A stretch of DNA of 64,000 nucleotides, from NCBI GenBank assembly GCA_015680685.1, contig MNCI01023302.1, forward strand, positions 184,330 to 248,329, in the 5' to 3' direction. The notes under the pieces were generated by a model. That model was not told the DNA's origin. It was given only the letters and a program-made list of their open reading frames with translations, and did no database searches. A program made the translations under genes and the position numbers. Of the stretch, positions 49,045 through 60,562 are shown piece by piece; position 1 is the stretch's first letter, and each line of letters begins with the position of its first letter. The DNA is from Gnetum montanum. Lineage: Eukaryota; Streptophyta; Gnetopsida; Gnetales; Gnetaceae.

Positions 49045-49064
49045 TGAGCGCCATTGCCGGGGAC
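49045..49064 (+). other. Primer-binding site, gypsy element 2
   Basis: tgagcgccattgccggggac matches TGGCGCCGTTGCCGGGG, complementary to the 3' end of plant tRNA-Asp, with small differences at the start. Element 3 has the same site at 60430-60447. Confidence 0.8.
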
Positions 49065-49180
49065 TTAGTTGTTTGTGCGCTAACTAGAACATAGGAAATC
49101 ATTCACATCGTTGGAACGAACCCTTAGGGTTGGTTGAGAAATTGATAAACAAGAATACATTCCACACTGAACAGACAAGT

Positions 49181-51760
49181 ATGTCTCCTTCTTCATACGA
49201 AAGTGCCTCATCGAATAGGTCTGAAATAGGAAACAATCGGTGGCGTAATACACATGACGTTGATCCACCAGTCTCTCAACAAGTTAGACTTAGACTGGTA
49301 TATATTCATCCTGATGAGTATATACCATACTTCACCTTTATTCTCCATCAAGATGAACAACTGCGTTAGCGAGACTTAGAAGGTAACATAGTGTTACCTC
49401 TCGATTGTTCAGTCCCAAGCATGCTTCTTCGTGCCCTCACACGAATTGGCATTCGCACATACATGCAGAATACGTTGTGCAAGACCATGACTCGAGAGAA
49501 TACCATCTCACGGAGGCACAACATCAAAGAGATTTGCAATAGGAGAGACATCATAAGTCTTTGAAGGGTAAGTGGTTGTAGGATGTCCCACATGTCTTAA
49601 GCGAAAATGAGGGTGGTGAACCTGCCTCAGGTAGTCTCCCACACAATGATGTTCCTTCCCTTGACTTTGGCCAAGGGGTTGTGTGTCAAAACCTTCATTC
49701 CACTATTCATAATCTAGGTTCTAATACCCACGGGCACAAAGGGCCCGGAAAAGAAACACGAACTCATACTAAAGGTGGACATTCTGATCGTAATTGCGAT
49801 CGAGGCTGTGACCACTGAACAGAAGGTAGCAGACACCGTCATGGTGACAATTCCCCTTCTTTTTCACCTTCATCATCTCCTTCACCCTCTCCTTCAATAT
49901 TTGGACGCGGTCATAAAGAAAAAGACCATGAGGATAAAGGTAGGCAAAGTGGAAATCATAGATGAAACAGCTAGGAAAGGGGACAAGGGCACTCTAGAGA
50001 GTCACAACATAGAAGAAGGGAGAGTAAGAAACAACATAGGCATCATAGACGCCATGGACGAGACGATCACGATGAACCCCTACTCACTACTCGAAGTATG
50101 TTGGACATAACTGAGGCTATTAGAATTCCAACAAGGCACCAGAAAGATAGTAGGATCAAGAGATTAGATATGAACAATATCCCACGATTTGAAGAGGGAT
50201 ACAACGCTAATCCTAAGAATCACTTACAAACATTCCATGATGCGTGTGTCTTACAAAATATAGAGAACAAATGGCAAAAACTTAAGTTGTTTTCACAGAC
50301 ACTAGTTAAAGAAGTAGAAAGCTGGTACCGGTCTTTAGAACTGGAATCCATTCGTAGGTGGAGTACTATGTTAGAACTATTTAATGATAAGTACCAAACG
50401 TACTCTCGAGTATCTAATTTGTGAAAGCAAATCCAAGGCTAGAAATAAGGAGGACATGAACCCTTGGATGTTGTCATGGGCTGATATTATGCGTTGTTAC
50501 ACCATTGTCCTAGCCATGGTTATTCGCAAAGGGATCAACTACGCTATCTCGTGGATGGGCTTAGGCATGAAATGAGAAGAACCCTTGGGACTTATGCCCA
50601 AGGAAGACTATCCGAGCTTAGGTTCCATCAAATTCAAAGACTATTGGAGCAAGTTGCTAAGGAAGAAGATGAGCTATGGAAGAGAGAAAGTGTGAAAGAG
50701 TATAATTGAGATCCTTCCCTCTGGAAGAGGGGAGTAAGATTTTGTGAGGATGAAGAAGAGTCATCACTCGAAAAGATGGTGAATAGGAAAACTTTACCTA
50801 TCCAAAAGATGACATCAGAAGTTTTGACAAAGGTAGACCAAATGTGGGATTCCTTAGAAAATAGATTTTAATCTATTCTTAAAATAGTAGAGGAGTTTAG
50901 AGAGCAAGGTAGTGATCGTGAAAAAAGAAAAAAGAAGGAAGTTGAACATGCACGTAGCAAGGGTAAGGGCAAAGTTGCCATCATTGAAGAGGTTGTGGAG
51001 TTGGAAATAAACAATGATAGTGGATGTGAAATATGTCAATATGACCATCCTAAGGGATGTTGCCCTGTAATCTCAAATCTGCAAGAGTCTAGGGTGTATG
51101 CACTCAACCCACGATTGAACAAACGGCAAGAACCCTAAAGGTTACCTTATCCCCAAGGTAACCCAAGATAGTTCCACCAACCCTTAACATATTATCCTAG
51201 TGGAACTCCACCACAACCGATTGAGCAATATCAACAATGGCAATATTCACAATCATGGGGAATGCCACCACCAAGGCAACATTATCCTTACCATCAACCT
51301 AACCCATATGGATATTACGTGCAGCAGCCAGTCTCTCCACGTGACTCTACTGGTCATGATACTTCTCAACCTCACTACCAAGCTGGTGAGTATTATGGGA
51401 CTCCCTCTTCTAGGGGTGATATCCCGCAAGCATATCATCCTTCTCATTTGGCTGCATCTCTTCCACTAATAGCTCCACTACCACCTGCTCCAGCTATGCA
51501 GGGTGAAATCCCTACCCAACTACAGCAACATAATGCCACAAGGGCTGTTAACTCTCAACCTACTGTTGGTTCCAACAAACACATGAAGAAAACACCTTTC
51601 TTTAGAACCAATAGTCCAACCAAGTCCTTGCAATCACAAGCGGCTGATTCCTTAGATACCTCAGTATCAATCAAAACTTCAGAGCTCCCTTCAACCTAAT
51701 CATCGCACTCAACACATATGGTCATGCTAACACATGCCATCACTAGTTAGATCAAAGCTG
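49181..51760 (+). pseudogene. Gypsy element 2 gag (broken)
   Basis: The ATG at 49181 opens MSPSSYESASSN, matching the MSSSHRVYSPSY start of element 3. A further block lies at 49370-49560, and an Arg/His/Asp-rich tract at 49730-50090. The capsid-like core at 50098-50424 includes MNNIPRFEEGY, LQTFHDACVLQNIENKW and VESWYRSLE; it continues through LSELRFHQIQRLLEQVAKEEDEL to 50709. A zinc-binding motif, CEICQYDHPKGCC (C-x2-C-x3-H-x4-C), lies near 51028-51066, followed by a Pro/Gln-rich tail. At least five frame changes or stops. Confidence 0.8.
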
Positions 51761-51799
51761 GCCACCTTCCCAGGAAATTCTCTGATCCTGGGAGTCCTC

Positions 51800-52620
51800 T
51801 AATATACTTACAATTGTTGGAAATGCATCGTGCAAGGGTCTTTTGGATTCAGGTTCTGGTGTCAACTTGATTTCTCAAGAAATGTACAAGGCCTGGAACC
51901 TACCTCCATTGACAAAGAGTAACATCTGTCTAGAGTTGGCTGACCAGTCCATCACTATCCCATTGGGACTAGTGAAAGACATTGTTACCACTGTTTGTGG
52001 GTGGTCATACCCAGCTGACTTCCTAGTGATTTAGGTGAACAATGGTAAGGGGAACTTCCCAATCATAATGGAAAGAGCATGGCTAAGAACCATCGATGCA
52101 TGCCTAGGAATCTATGATCTTTCCCTGAAAATATCAAAGAAAAATACATTCAGAAAGATCAAGAAGAAGAAAGTTTCATGCATCGCATACAATGATACAG
52201 GGTATAATTGCATGCAAAGGTCATGGTTTGGGCAAAGTTTAGCATTACCTGCATGTAATCAGTGTGCATAAGTGATTAACATACAAAGATGTCTGTATGC
52301 AGCGACTACACAACAGGAAGACACCCAGTGGCTGATAGCTGATCAAGAAAGCAGTTCACTCAAATGCATGGAATCAACTAAGGGTTTGACTTGTGCTTAC
52401 ATCGATAGCATAGACGCATTAGAGCAAGTCCACCGCCAACTTCCAAGTCTTAACCTTGAAAATATCAATTGGGGGAAGTTGGAAATCCCTGAGAAATTTA
52501 AGCAGGAGCCCCTTGAGCTGAAAGCATTGCCCACTGTATGGAATACACGTTCCTTAAAAACGGAAAATCGGTAATTATCAACACTAAGCTTGCTCCTCAA
52601 CAAAAAGAATAACTGCTAAA
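51800..52620 (+). pseudogene. Gypsy element 2 protease and linker (broken)
   Basis: LLDSGSGVNLISQEMY at about 51840 is a retropepsin active-site block (DSG). The domain ends near 52170 with FPIIMERAWLRT, where the usual LLGRPW-like motif stands. A linker (52272-52574) with TQWLIADQ and LENINWGKLEIPEKF is shared with element 3 (62090-62230). It would process the polyprotein; stops at 52032 and 52269 break it. Confidence 0.75.
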
Positions 52621-52639
52621 GGTAATAAATAAATGGTCG

Positions 52640-53470
52640 AAAGCCTTCGATTGGTCATATCTTGAATTAACTAGAATAGATCCTAGGATATGCCAACATA
52701 GAATTTACACTGACCCCTCTATGAAGCCTCGAAGACAACCGCAAAGGCAATTGAACCCTAAGCTGAAGCAAGTAGTCAAGGAAGAAATCGAATAGCTTAT
52801 TAATGTTGGGTTCATATACCCCATTGCTAATAGTGAATGGGTTAGCCCCTTAGTTATTGTGCCTAAAAAGGGAGGCAAATGGAGGGTGTGCATAGATTTC
52901 AGGCTACTGAATATGGCCACATTCAAAGATCACTTTCTATTGTCATTTGTTGACCAACTCTTAGACACCATCGCAAGGCATTGCTACTATAGTTTTCTAG
53001 ATGGATATAGTGGATATAATCAAATACAAATAGCCCTAGAAGACCAAGCCAAGATTACATTCACCAGTTCTTAGGGAACATTTGCATACAAATAGATGTC
53101 ATTTTTCTTATGCAATGCCCCTGCAACATTTCAACGACTAGTTCTAAGCATCTTCCAATAGCAGATAAGAAATGGTGTAGAAATCTTTATGGATGATTTC
53201 TCCACCTATGGAGCAAACTTTAATCAAGCCTTGGACTGGTTAGATCAAGTGTTAAAAAGATGTGTAGAAACCAATTTGAGGCTCAACTAGCAGAAAAGCC
53301 ATTTGATGGTCCAAGAGGACATAGTATTAGGGCACAAAATCTCACACACAAGGATAGAGGCAGACCCCGAGAAAATCAAAATTTATCCACGAGATTACCT
53401 ATCAACTGAAAACTATCAAAGACATTTGGTCATTCCTTGGACATACTGGCTACTATAGGAGATTTATTAA
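52640..53470 (+). pseudogene. Gypsy element 2 reverse transcriptase (broken)
   Basis: RRQPQRQLNPKLKQVVKEEI precedes FIYPIANSEWVSPLVIVPKK and GKWRVCIDFRLLNMATFKDH (to 53074). Then come a CNAPATFQRLVLSIF block, the catalytic IFMDDFSTYG (53188) and VQEDIVLGHKIS. The Athila-type insertion between PKKGG and WRVC is missing here. Stops at 52794, 53072, 53158 and later. Confidence 0.85.
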
Positions 53471-53599
53471 GAACTTTTCAAAGGTTGCCAAACCATTGGT
53501 GAAATTAACGAAAAAGCACATACCTTTCGAGTGGACCAAGAAATGTGAATTAGCTTTCCAAACTCTAAAACAAAAGCTAGTAGAAACACCCATTCTACA

Positions 53600-54130
53600 A
53601 GCTCCTAACTGGTCCAAACCATTCCATATCATGACTGACGCATCCAACTATACTTTAGGAGCCATACTTACATAGTTAGATGACCAGAAGCATCCTTATT
53701 ACATCCACTGTGTAAGTAGAAGTATCACTGGTGCACAACCTAACTACACTACCACAAAAAAAGAATTAATGGCTATAGTGTTCACACTAGAAAAGTTTAG
53801 ACACTATGTATTTGGATATAAAGTATATATACATACAAATCATAGTGCAATAAGGTTCCTCATGAATAAGCCAATGGTAAGCCCTCGTATCATATGATGG
53901 CTTGTAATCTTACAAGAGTTCGATCTTACGATGATCGATCGTAAAGGCACTGAGAATGTAGTTGCTGATCATTTATCTCGATTGCGATGGGACAACAAAA
54001 AAAACGAGTATCCAATTTCTGATTATTTTCCTGATGAATTCCTCTTTGTTGGTGTAGTGAATAATCAATCACCCACAAAGACAAACTGGTCCAGTAGCAT
54101 TCTTACCTATCTCCTCACCCAACAAATACC
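53600..54130 (+). pseudogene. Gypsy element 2 RNase H and linker (broken)
   Basis: Shows FHIMTDASNYTLGAIL (catalytic Asp), TKKELMAIVFTLEKFRHYV, HTNHSAIRFL and, after one stop, the end GTENVVADHLSRL (53945-53980). The linker to integrase runs to 54130. RNase H would remove the RNA strand during replication. Confidence 0.8.
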
Positions 54131-54249
54131 ATAAGAGTTAAACCTTAAGAAGAAACAACAGTTTCTTCACTAAGCCAAGTACTTTATGAAAATCAATGGG
54201 AAACTTTACAAAGTGTGTCCCGATGGCTTAGTTCGATGGTGTGTTCCTG

Positions 54250-55370
54250 ATATAGATCAACTACGAGTTCTCTAAGATTCTCATGAGGGTTGTTGTGGGA
54301 GTCATTATGCTGGGAGACAAACAGCCATCAAGATCTTGCTTGTAGGATATTATTGGCCTACATTGTTTCAGGACGCCCATCAATTCGTCCACTCTTGTGA
54401 GTGTTGTCAACGTGATGGGGGAATGACTATTAGAATCGAGGATCCACAACAATGGATCCAACTGTTAGAACCCTTTGACATCTGGGGAATTGATTTTATG
54501 GGGCCAACTACACCAATGTCCAATGGAAAAGCTTATATTATTGTTGTCATTAATTACTTAACAAAATGGGCCGAAGCAGCTGTTGTTAAAGATTGTATAT
54601 CATCTACAACTCCACAATTTGTTCAACAATAAATTATAAATAGGTTTGGTGTGCCCCGTGCACTTATTTCAGACAATGGTACATACTTCATAGGTGCAAC
54701 TTTTCAGAAATTAATGCAACGCTTAAGGGTTGAGCATAAATTGACTACACCATACCACCCCCAAGCAAACGATCAAGTAGAAGTTACCAACAAGGAGATT
54801 ACGAAGATATTGACAAGAACCATTAGCAAGTTTAGGTGAGACTAAAGCACTAAACTGAATGATGCTCTTTGGGCATATCGCTCCGCATGCAAACTCCCTA
54901 TAGGCTACTCTCCCTATGAGTTAGTGTATGGTAAATTACCAACGCTTCTCATTCAAATTGAGCTCCGTACACTATCCACAACATGTGACCCCAACCTTGA
55001 CCTTGATCTAGCACAGAAAAAATAGTTAGTAACCCTTACTGTGCTAGATGAAAATTGATTAGCTGCCATGTCATCTAACGAATTGCACAAGGCCTTCAAT
55101 AAACACCATCATGACCTAAGAATTAGGAAAGTTAAATATCAGCTAGGAGAGAAGGTTCTCTACTGGAATCCCACACATGTGCCACAACGTACTAAATTTC
55201 AAACACCGTGGGAAGGACCTTATATTATTTATGCAACTTTTCCTTTAGGAGCCATGATAATATACAAACCTGAGAGCCTAGATAAGAAATTTTTGGTCAA
55301 CGTGCAACAAACCAAACCTTTCCAGGAGCTTAGGACAGCCAGTACACATGCTACCTCTCTTGATGGATAA
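54250..55370 (+). pseudogene. Gypsy element 2 integrase (broken)
   Basis: The HHCC zinc region (SHEGCCGSHYAGR ... CECCQRD, 54280-54418) is followed by the catalytic core: Asp in DIWGIDFMGP (54480), Asp in ALISDNGTYF (54670), Glu in QVEVTNKEITKIL (54785), so the D-D-E triad is present. Then DALWAYR and GYSPYELVYGKLP, a C-terminal QLGEKVLYWNPTHVPQRTKF and the GPY-type WEGPYIIYATFPLGA (55210). No chromodomain. Stops at 54630, 54838 and 55021 break the frame. Confidence 0.88.
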
Positions 55371-56313
55371 CCCTGCTCACTATTTCGGATCTCCTCCTTC
55401 CAACTTAGTCATGGGGGAGATGGCCACCTACGCTAACCGTTCTAGGCCTTCAGTTCTTTTTGAATTTCTATTTTACATATTTTTTGTTTTACACATTCTT
55501 TCAACTTTTCTTATTTTTGTTTTACACCATCGTTCATGTGTTTACTGTTTCTTTGTTTGCTTAATTTACTTTTATTCGTCATCTAATAAGTGCTCATGAT
55601 GGTGGATTGAATTATATCATATTGATTTCTAATGTTTGGTTTTTACCTTTGAATTATGGTGTTGATATTAAGGTATGGTTCTTTTGGTAAAATAGGCAAT
55701 GAGTCCATGCCGTCCACTCATCCATACAACTCTATGGTCTCCTTTGGCTTGGAAATGTACAGTCCCTTTTTTCTAAGTAAACTTGTTAATGAATTTGTGG
55801 CTAGGTATTTTTCAAACCAAGAAAAGACTCAAAGGATGAGAAGGGTATGACTTCAAGGGGATTCGACGCATTTGTGCTGGCCATTTTCTTAGGTGCTTGG
55901 ATGCTTTTTCTTAGGTTTTCTACCATTCTAACATTGTTTAAATATTAGAAAGCTGAGTGAATAAAAATAAGTCTTTGCTTGGTGTGGTTCTCACAAAAAA
56001 AAGAGAAAAGAAAGGAGAAAAGTGAGAACTCAAAGCACACCCCTTAGACATAATAAAGCAATATGGGCTACAAGCATTGGTTATGGAACTGGAAAGACAT
56101 GTTACCCATGCTTGAAGGCTCCCTCTAACTAAGGCCCTTTCTCGCTTCCTGCTTCTCCATCTCGCTCTCCTCAAAATGGTGGTGACTCTTTGTGGAAGCA
56201 TTCTTGTTTCCTCAAGAGGATGGATTGGCCAAGTGTATTGATGCGAGATCACTGAATGTGGTTGGTTTGAGTCTAGATTTGGGATGAGTTCTACTTAGTT
56301 ATCTTAACCATGA
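55371..56313 (+). other. 3' non-coding region of gypsy element 2
   Basis: Begins with tcatgggggagatggc (55410), a near copy of the purine tract before the 3' LTR, also present in element 1 (16960). A T-rich tract follows; then aagtctttgcttggtgtggt, and later acaccccttagac and ctaactaaggccctt near 56110 are shared with element 3 (63070-63330). Confidence 0.6.
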
Positions 56314-57192
56314 AATCTACAAGGGGCTTTACACAACCTTGTTCTTGGGATTCCATTCCATTTTCTCCTCTCCATCTTTCTTCTCATTTTCCACCTCATT
56401 ACCGGTTTTATCATTAGTCTGTTTTGGGTTGATGCATTGTTTTTCTTTGGTGAATTCTTATGGGTAAGTTTTTAACTATTGCTTCCCAATGACATTCCTA
56501 GAGCCTACGGACTCTTTGGTTTGTGGGTTTGTCAGGGCATAAAGGGCATGGGCCTGCTTTGGAGAGGACCCACTGGCATTTCTTTTTGGTGCAATTGTAA
56601 CTTCTTTCCCTTAAACATTTTCTACAATCAATCATTTTTTGTTTCAACCCCATCCATAACATCCATTTTATTGGCATTGTCATTGATATTTTTCATCTTT
56701 CTTATTCCTCATGTTTTTCCATTTTATAGCTACTGGAGGTTCACTCTTAGTTGTGGGGGGTCCTAGCATAAATTTTTCAATTCTTTCCATTTTACTATTC
56801 ACCTAAGCCCTACACCTTGGGTAATCACCAGTGATAAATCTTCGAACCAGTTTCTGCCATAACCACAACTCAGCCAATGCACTTCATATCGAGGCAAGGT
56901 ATCAACTACATTGTGGTTTATCTATCCTTGCTCATTTGTGATTATGTTGTGTGTGTAGATGGTAATCATACAAACAATGGATTGGGCTTGGAGAAAGCAC
57001 TCAAGATGGATCAAAACTGGAGCATTTACAAAAGGAGCAAGTCTGGTGGCGTGGCTATGGATAAATAACGGAAGGCACAATCTTAGCATTGGCGGCAACA
57101 TGCTTCATTTTCTTTCTCTCTCTTTCTCTACAATCTTCCAAATTAAGGGTTGGATGTCATTTATGTATGAGTGTTCACCACAATGGTTATGA
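56314..57192 (+). pseudogene. Low-stop hydrophobic frame in the 3' region of gypsy element 2
   Basis: One plus-strand frame runs 293 codons with only four stops (56473, 56764, 56860, 56956). It predicts two strongly hydrophobic stretches (about 56350-56415 and 56660-56720), several Trp and Cys, and a less hydrophobic C-terminal third. Position and make-up recall the env-like ORF of some Athila elements. A pyrimidine-rich strand also gives few stops and many Phe/Leu/Ile codons, and another frame is open at 56877-57068, so coding origin is unproven. It shows no similarity to the coiled-coil ORF of element 1. Confidence 0.3.
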
Positions 57193-57337
57193 ACACTAAT
57201 GTTGTAATATGCTTATTGATCCATTCACTAGGCATGTTGAGTTTGTCATGTCATTCCACCATTAGTTGTCAATTAGTCAGTAATCCTATACCTTCCCAAT
57301 ATTTTGTAAGGAACTCGAGGATGAGTTTTCATTCAGT

Positions 57338-57347
57338 CATGGGGGTA
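57338..57347 (+). other. Polypurine tract of gypsy element 2
   Basis: catgggggta directly before the TG of the 3' LTR. Confidence 0.8.
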
Positions 57348-58281
57348 TGATGAGAGTGGTTGCTCTAGCGGTTTATTCTAATTATTAGAGCAGTTACTCT
57401 AGCAGTTTATTCTAATTATTAGAGCAGTTACTCTAGTAGTTTATTCTAATTATTAGAGCAGTTACTTTAGCAGTTTATTCTAATTATTAGAGTAGTTACT
57501 CCCAAGCCAATAAATATAGTGGCTAGGCACACAATTGAAAAAGAAGTCTTTTAGTAGTCAAGTAGCAAAACTCTTGTAGTTTGTTTGGAAGTTAGAGTAT
57601 TTTCTAAGTGTCCATGGTAGGAGGTCTAAGTGTGGACGGATCTTTATTTGAGCATTGTGTACCTGAGCACTCCTTGTGTACCGCAATAAAGACAAGCTCT
57701 TCGATTCATCCTTGCAGCACTTGAGATTTATTTTCTTATGCATTTTTTTATTTTATTTTCTTATGCATTTATTTTATTTTATTTTATTTTATGCACTTTA
57801 CATTTCTTTTATTAGCACAACAATTCATTTTGATCAATTAAGCAAATCATTAAATTTAACAAGCATGACTGCTTCGAGCATACATGTAATGCTTGGTAAC
57901 CCAATAACGATTAGCGTTTGGTAATCCTAGTAGTGTTGCACAGGTTCAGGATGTGTACCGCAAGTGAGAATGGATACTGGTGTTAGGATTAGTTAAAGCC
58001 TAGTTAATTAGTAGTTAAATTAAATTAATTACTTAGTTATCTCTCTCTCCTCCCTTATTAGCAGCAGGACATAAAAACATAAAAGCTATAAAAATCATAT
58101 GCCTCAAGCTTACTTAACCATACAATCATGACATACAAGTAAGTTTGGGAAGACAACGATCAACCAACCCGTCCTTGTTCCACAAGGGAGCATAAGCACT
58201 TAGTCCTTGGAATTCAACCAAATCATGCATGAAATGCTTGTATTCGTATGGTTGAGCATAGGGGTACCTCGCCACTCATCA
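57348..58281 (+). repeat. 3' LTR of gypsy element 2
   Basis: 934 bp, TG...CA, matching 48244-49044 throughout. It is longer chiefly because U3 holds four copies of the 34-bp repeat, plus a small insertion near 57560 and extra tttta units near 57780. Confidence 0.92.
57354..57489 (+). repeat. 34-bp tandem repeat in U3, four copies
   Basis: Units at 57354, 57388, 57422 and 57456 begin gagcagttactctagcag (first copy gagtggttgctctagcgg) and end ttctaattatta. A partial fifth follows. The 5' LTR has one unit plus the same partial one. Confidence 0.9.
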
Positions 58282-58286
58282 CCTAG

Positions 58287-59384
58287 CATGTGGTTAGCTT
58301 GTTGATGTACTCCATGATCATAAAATGTTTAAATCTTTAATAAGTAAAAACTTGTACATGTGGAAATATTATGAAATAATTATAAAAATTCATTATATTC
58401 TATTTTACCATTTTCAATATATTTTATTCCCTTTTAGCCAACCGCATTTTGTTAAAATAAGGCTAGGATGATTATGAAGAATACATTTTATTACCTTTGT
58501 TCACAAGTTATTATTATTTGCAAGTTAATATGTTGTAACTTTTAATGGTTAGTCTTGTTTGTAATCATTCTACATCAAACAAAAATGAAGCACTCTTGAT
58601 AAATTTGGGGATAAATATTATTAATATATATATATTAGGTTCATCTCACATCATCTACCCATGCTTTTTATCTTAAACTAATCATAAAAAAACCAATGAT
58701 AGGTAGCTTAAGTGGTTAGTTTGCTTTGTTAAGCAAGATTTTGCCAAATTGAATTACATTTGAGGCCTTGTTATATTTTTCTCTAATTCTTCTTATAATG
58801 TATCATGTTTGCTCTATGTGTTAAGGCACTACTACTAAAATCAAAGATATGACCTTGGGTTTCTATGCTAAAGTTCTTCCCACTAATTCTATCCTTTTTA
58901 TTCCTATGCTTCTTTTAAAATTATTCTAATGTATCATGTTGGGTATGAGTCCTAGGCTATACATGTAAAAGATCATCACCCAAAGGCTCAATGTACATCC
59001 AACCAAGGTGGGGTCCTCATGCTCATCCTATCAAGGTAGGGTTCTAGGAGGGTTAGTGGATGAGCAAAAACCTCACCTCTTTCAAGCCTTCCAAGTCTTA
59101 TGAATTAAGAAACAAGTGCTTTACCATCACTCCAAATGATGGACCCTTCCTAAGCTATACATATAATCATCATCATCATCTTAGCCTTGTCCCAATAAAA
59201 TGAGGTCAACTATACATATAGTCAAATTAAAGAAACAAAACAAAGAACAAAACATTTCTTCTTTTTCTACAATAATATGCTTAACACCATTTTGAAATTT
59301 ATTTTTATAACAAGAGGTCAAGGTTACCAATTCAAATTACACTTGAAGTTCTTCTAAAGTATCTTATTGGTTATGTTTTGGGGT
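58287..59384. other. Non-coding spacer with SINE-like fragments
   Basis: Holds a LINE/SINE tail ataaggctaggatgattatg (58457-58478), a SINE-like head gataggtagcttaagtggtt (58697-58740), and an Au-SINE-like 3' end on the minus strand (59165-59215: tagttgacctcattttattg, then ggacaaggctaagatgatga). No ORF of note. Confidence 0.5.
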
Positions 59385-60428
59385 TGATGATACCTAATCT
59401 GTCAGGGCATTGAGTCGTGAGGACATCATGAAACATCATTTTTTCAAGTGTATCAGTCGGCTAAGATATTGTAAATGATATATTATAGATGCTACGTCAC
59501 ATCTATGTTGTAGCATCCCCATTGATGTGTCTCAGTTGGCTACCACATTGTAGATGCTATATCGCATCTACTATATCATAGATGCAATATCACATCTGCA
59601 ATAACTTAGTCAACACAGCCCCGTTGATGCATCCCCATTGATGCAGCCAAATGCATTAATGCATCCCCATCAATGCAATGCCTATATTTTCCTATAAATA
59701 TGCAAGCACCTACCATGTATTTGGTATCATTTAATCAGTAGTGTAGCTAGAATTTTGTAGTTTTATTTCATAATCTTATCAAATAGTCAATGAGTGCCTG
59801 CAATGTGAATTTAAGTCAGTTGTATAGCATCTTATTTGAGTAGCATTATACTTGGACATATTCCATGAACAGCAATAAGATTGAGATTGATTCATATTCA
59901 TTGCAATACTTTGACTTAGAATAGATTTACTTTCAATGCAATTTACTTTCTATGTACTTAGTTGATATTTACATTTCCATGCACGTTAATTAATCAATGG
60001 AATGAGAGTGACTAGTTTCAAGCATAAACACGTATTTCGCTTGGTAATCCCAGCAATGTTATTACTTAGTTTGCTGAGTAGCATAACACTTGGTAATCCC
60101 AATAGTGGATATGGTAAGTTGAAAATGGACACTCATTACCCTTAGAATAGTGTAGGACTTAATTCTATTACTAATTAGGTTAAATAATTAATTTCTATAT
60201 TATTATGCAATTAGTTTAAGGCCCATACAACATCATAATCATATGCCTCACTTTGGTCTAAACCATACATGATAAAGCTACCCCTAGTCCAAGTGAGAAG
60301 ACAATGACCTGCGATCCATGCTTAACAATCTAGATACTATACTAGTTCCATCGATAGAATTCGATCAAATTGCACATACATGCTTGTGATTTGTATGGTT
60401 GTGTGTAGGGGATACACGCCACTCATTA
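59385..60428 (+). repeat. 5' LTR of gypsy element 3
   Basis: Starts tgatgatacc, has TATA box tataaata at 59693-59700 and ends ccactcatta just before the primer site. Near 60040-60090 it shares cttggtaatcccagcaatgt with the element 1 and 2 LTRs. U3 contains repeated palindromic words such as gtagatgc/gcatctac (59490-59620). Confidence 0.8.
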
Positions 60429-60429
60429 T

Positions 60430-60447
60430 TGGCATCGTTGCCAGGGA
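60430..60447 (+). other. Primer-binding site, gypsy element 3
   Basis: tggcatcgttgccaggga matches TGGCGCCGTTGCCGGGGA (tRNA-Asp type) with two changes. Confidence 0.8.
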
Positions 60448-60562
60448 TGATGATAGTTATCTAGATTAGTTATATTATAAACAATCACTGTAAAAGCATT
60501 AATGATTTATCTTTTTGAAATTATTAATATTTTAAGTCACATACATGTTATCATATAAAAAC

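Larger units (their letters stand above)
48239..58286 (+). mobile_element. Ty3/gypsy element 2 (Athila/Tat-like), structurally complete
   Basis: LTRs 48244-49044 and 57348-58281 are flanked by a perfect 5-bp duplication, cctag (48239-48243 and 58282-58286). The tRNA-Asp-type primer site, gag, protease, RT, RNase H and integrase follow in order, then a 2-kb 3' region and a purine tract. RT and integrase are of the Athila/Tat branch, with no chromodomain. This is the best preserved element in the window, but gag and pol still hold many stops and frame changes. LTR copies differ mainly by C-to-T and G-to-A changes and by repeat number in U3. Confidence 0.93.
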
